9,010 nucleotides of DNA from JAABYT01 sp041581935 (GTDB lineage Bacteria > Pseudomonadota > Gammaproteobacteria > HK1), in NCBI GenBank assembly GCA_041581935.1, contig JBFICP010000129.1:1-9010 (forward strand). Reading direction: 5' to 3'. This document shows positions 7,873-9,010 of this stretch, piece by piece. Position 1 is the first letter of the stretch; every line of letters starts with the position of its first letter. Position numbers and translations under genes: made by a program. The notes under the pieces are model-generated. The model saw only the letters and a program-made list of their open reading frames with translations. It searched no databases and was not told the DNA's origin.

Positions 7873-7935
7873 CGAGTGTTCAGAAGCATCGACATACTGT
7901 CATTTACTCGTCGGCGAGGCTAATCTTCTGCAGAG
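7873..7935 (+). other. fadJ-M23 spacer with two interleaved short inverted repeats
   Basis: ACGAGT at 7872-7877 pairs with ACTCGT at 7906-7911, and CAGAAG at 7881-7886 pairs with CTTCTG at 7925-7930. The two pairs interleave, which is the topology of an H-type pseudoknot, and the last arm ends five bases before the M23 ATG. No T-run follows, so this is not a standard intrinsic terminator. Six-base arms in 63 bases can arise by chance; a function is speculative. Confidence 0.25.
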
Positions 7936-8760
7936 ATGATTGCGGCAGTATCCAGATTGTCGATTGGAATCGCGGCGATGCTCCTCGCTGCTTCGGCTCT
8001 TGGCGGCGTGCTGGCTATCGACGGCGAGCCCGTTCAGGGTGCATTGCTGATCGGTCGTACCGAGCCTGGGTCGATCGTAAAAATCGACGGCAATCCGGTG
8101 CGGGTCTCCGATGGGGGCGTTTTTCTACTGGGCTTCGGACGGGATGCGCCGCCCTCGGCGCGGCTCGATATTGTTTTTCCCGACGGCAGCCGCGAGCACC
8201 GGGAGCTCGAGGTGGCGCAAAGGCGCTACGATGTTCAGCGCATCGATGGACTGCCGCCGAGGAAAGTATCGCCCACCGAAGAGGACCTGATTCGCATTCG
8301 TAAAGAGATCGCCTTGGTCAGGAAAGCACGTGACCGCAACGATTCCCGTGAGGATTTTCTGGGAGGGTTCGTATGGCCGGTCAAGGGGCGCATCAGCGGC
8401 GTATATGGAAGCCAGCGAATTCTCAACGGACAACCCAGGCGTCCGCATTTCGGTGTCGACATCGCGGCGCCCGTAGGCACCATCGTCCGCTCGCCGGCCG
8501 ACGGCATAGTCACTCTGACCCATGACGATATGTTCTTTTCGGGCGGCACCCTGATTATCGATCACGGCCATGGCTTGTCGTCCACCTTCATTCATCTGAA
8601 TGCGATTCTGGTGAAGGAAGGTGATCGCATTCGCCAGGGAGATCCAATCGCAGAGGTCGGCGCGACGGGACGCGTTTCCGGTCCTCACTTGGACTGGCGC
8701 ATGAATCTGCTCGGCAATCGACTCGACCCGCAGCTTCTGGTGGGGTCCATGGCGCCGTGA
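7936..8760 (+). CDS. Secreted M23-family (LytM-type) peptidase homologue with a variant zinc motif
   Basis: A 274-residue exported protein. A signal peptide is visible (basic Arg7, hydrophobic stretch to about residue 25, likely cleavage after GVLA at 27), then a beta-rich N-terminal domain (about 28-105, GALLIGRTEPGSIVKIDGNP), a short charged helical stretch (about 113-140), and a C-terminal M23/LytM domain (about 145-270). M23 enzymes are zinc endopeptidases that cut peptidoglycan cross-links or regulate amidases in the periplasm. Zinc ligands His171 and Asp175 (HFGVD) and catalytic-type His220 (STFIHLN) are present. The third motif, normally HxH, reads GPHLDW: His251 is kept but the zinc-binding second His is Asp253. 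The protein could be an enzyme using Asp as ligand, or a non-catalytic LytM factor. It starts 63 bases after fadJ on the same strand, so read-through is possible. No good Shine-Dalgarno precedes the ATG, but this start gives a proper signal peptide. Confidence 0.88.
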   Translation: MIAAVSRLSIGIAAMLLAASALGGVLAIDGEPVQGALLIGRTEPGSIVKIDGNPVRVSDGGVFLLGFGRDAPPSARLDIVFPDGSREHRELEVAQRRYDVQRIDGLPPRKVSPTEEDLIRIRKEIALVRKARDRNDSREDFLGGFVWPVKGRISGVYGSQRILNGQPRRPHFGVDIAAPVGTIVRSPADGIVTLTHDDMFFSGGTLIIDHGHGLSSTFIHLNAILVKEGDRIRQGDPIAEVGATGRVSGPHLDWRMNLLGNRLDPQLLVGSMAP

Positions 8761-8779
8761 TCGGCATACCGGTGGGAAA

Positions 8780-9010
8780 TCAGGACGGCGCTGTTTCCGC
8801 GAGCAGGCTGTCCACCGCCGCGGCAAGATCGGTGTAGCGCTCGAAATTGTCCCGGCTCTCGGCGGTCTGCTCGTCGATATCGTCGCCGTTGCCGACGAAC
8901 ACGGGACGCGCGCCGGCCGCCCTGGCAGCTTCCACGGTCGCCATGCTGCTTGCAATCACTGGCACATCCGCAAGAGACATGCGCAGACGTGCTGCGATAT
9001 CGAGCAACAT
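8780..9010 (-). CDS. C-terminal fragment of a GmhB-like HAD-superfamily protein (5' partial)
   Basis: Seventy-six residues are visible; the gene runs off the right edge. The ATG at the edge is probably internal, because GmhB-type proteins have a Met-Leu at this point (PGMLL). The segment resembles the C-terminal part of D-glycero-beta-D-manno-heptose 1,7-bisphosphate phosphatases (GmhB), which act in LPS heptose synthesis: MLLDIAARLRMSL, a core strand DVPVIA, helix VEAARAAGARPVFVG, then a variable tail ending DLAAAVDSLLAE. In active members the strand ends in a GD(S/K)xxD-type motif IV that binds magnesium. Here the equivalent stretch reads VIASSMATVEAA, so both acidic positions appear lost. 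The protein may be inactive, divergent, or a different HAD subfamily. It is convergent with the M23 gene, 19 bases between stops. The symbol is withheld because most of the protein is unseen. Confidence 0.6.
   Translation of the reverse strand: MLLDIAARLRMSLADVPVIASSMATVEAARAAGARPVFVGNGDDIDEQTAESRDNFERYTDLAAAVDSLLAETAPS

Noticed and set aside
8761..8779. A bidirectional terminator between the M23 and GmhB-like genes
   Set aside because: The 19 bases contain only the short palindrome ACCGGT and no stem followed by a T-run.

Overview
The window is dense, GC-rich bacterial chromosome (roughly 60-65% G+C by eye). It fits a Gram-negative gammaproteobacterium. It carries a TamB-type outer-membrane biogenesis protein, an anaerobic-type fadI-fadJ beta-oxidation pair, a LemA gene paired with a GIDE-domain membrane protein, and the tail of a GmhB-type HAD protein. 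Genus cannot be set from this stretch. No rRNA, tRNA, CRISPR array, insertion sequence or phage gene was seen.

Layout. The C-terminal 868 residues of TamB (+ strand, cut by the left edge) run to 2607. One base later, convergent on the - strand, comes a two-gene unit: lemA (start 4158) followed by a GIDE-domain, EF-hand-containing membrane protein (2609-3565). A 149-bp divergent intergenic region (4159-4307) separates lemA from fadI (4308-5636), fadJ (5680-7872) and a secreted M23-family metallopeptidase homologue (7936-8760) on the + strand. The last gene (8780-9010, - strand, cut by the right edge) is the C-terminal end of a GmhB-like HAD-superfamily protein, convergent with the M23 gene.

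How the genes relate. fadI and fadJ encode the thiolase and the hydratase/3-hydroxyacyl-CoA dehydrogenase of one beta-oxidation complex. TamB, the M23 protein and possibly the GmhB-like protein belong to envelope biogenesis or cell-wall work. LemA and the GIDE protein are probably a co-transcribed inner-membrane pair of unknown function.

Most of the window is conventional. The points worth a second look are a textbook EF-hand loop inside the GIDE-domain partner of LemA, an M23 domain whose usual HxH motif reads HLD, a GmhB-like HAD tail in which both acidic residues of motif IV appear replaced, and small inverted repeats in the lemA/fadI and fadJ/M23 intergenic regions.
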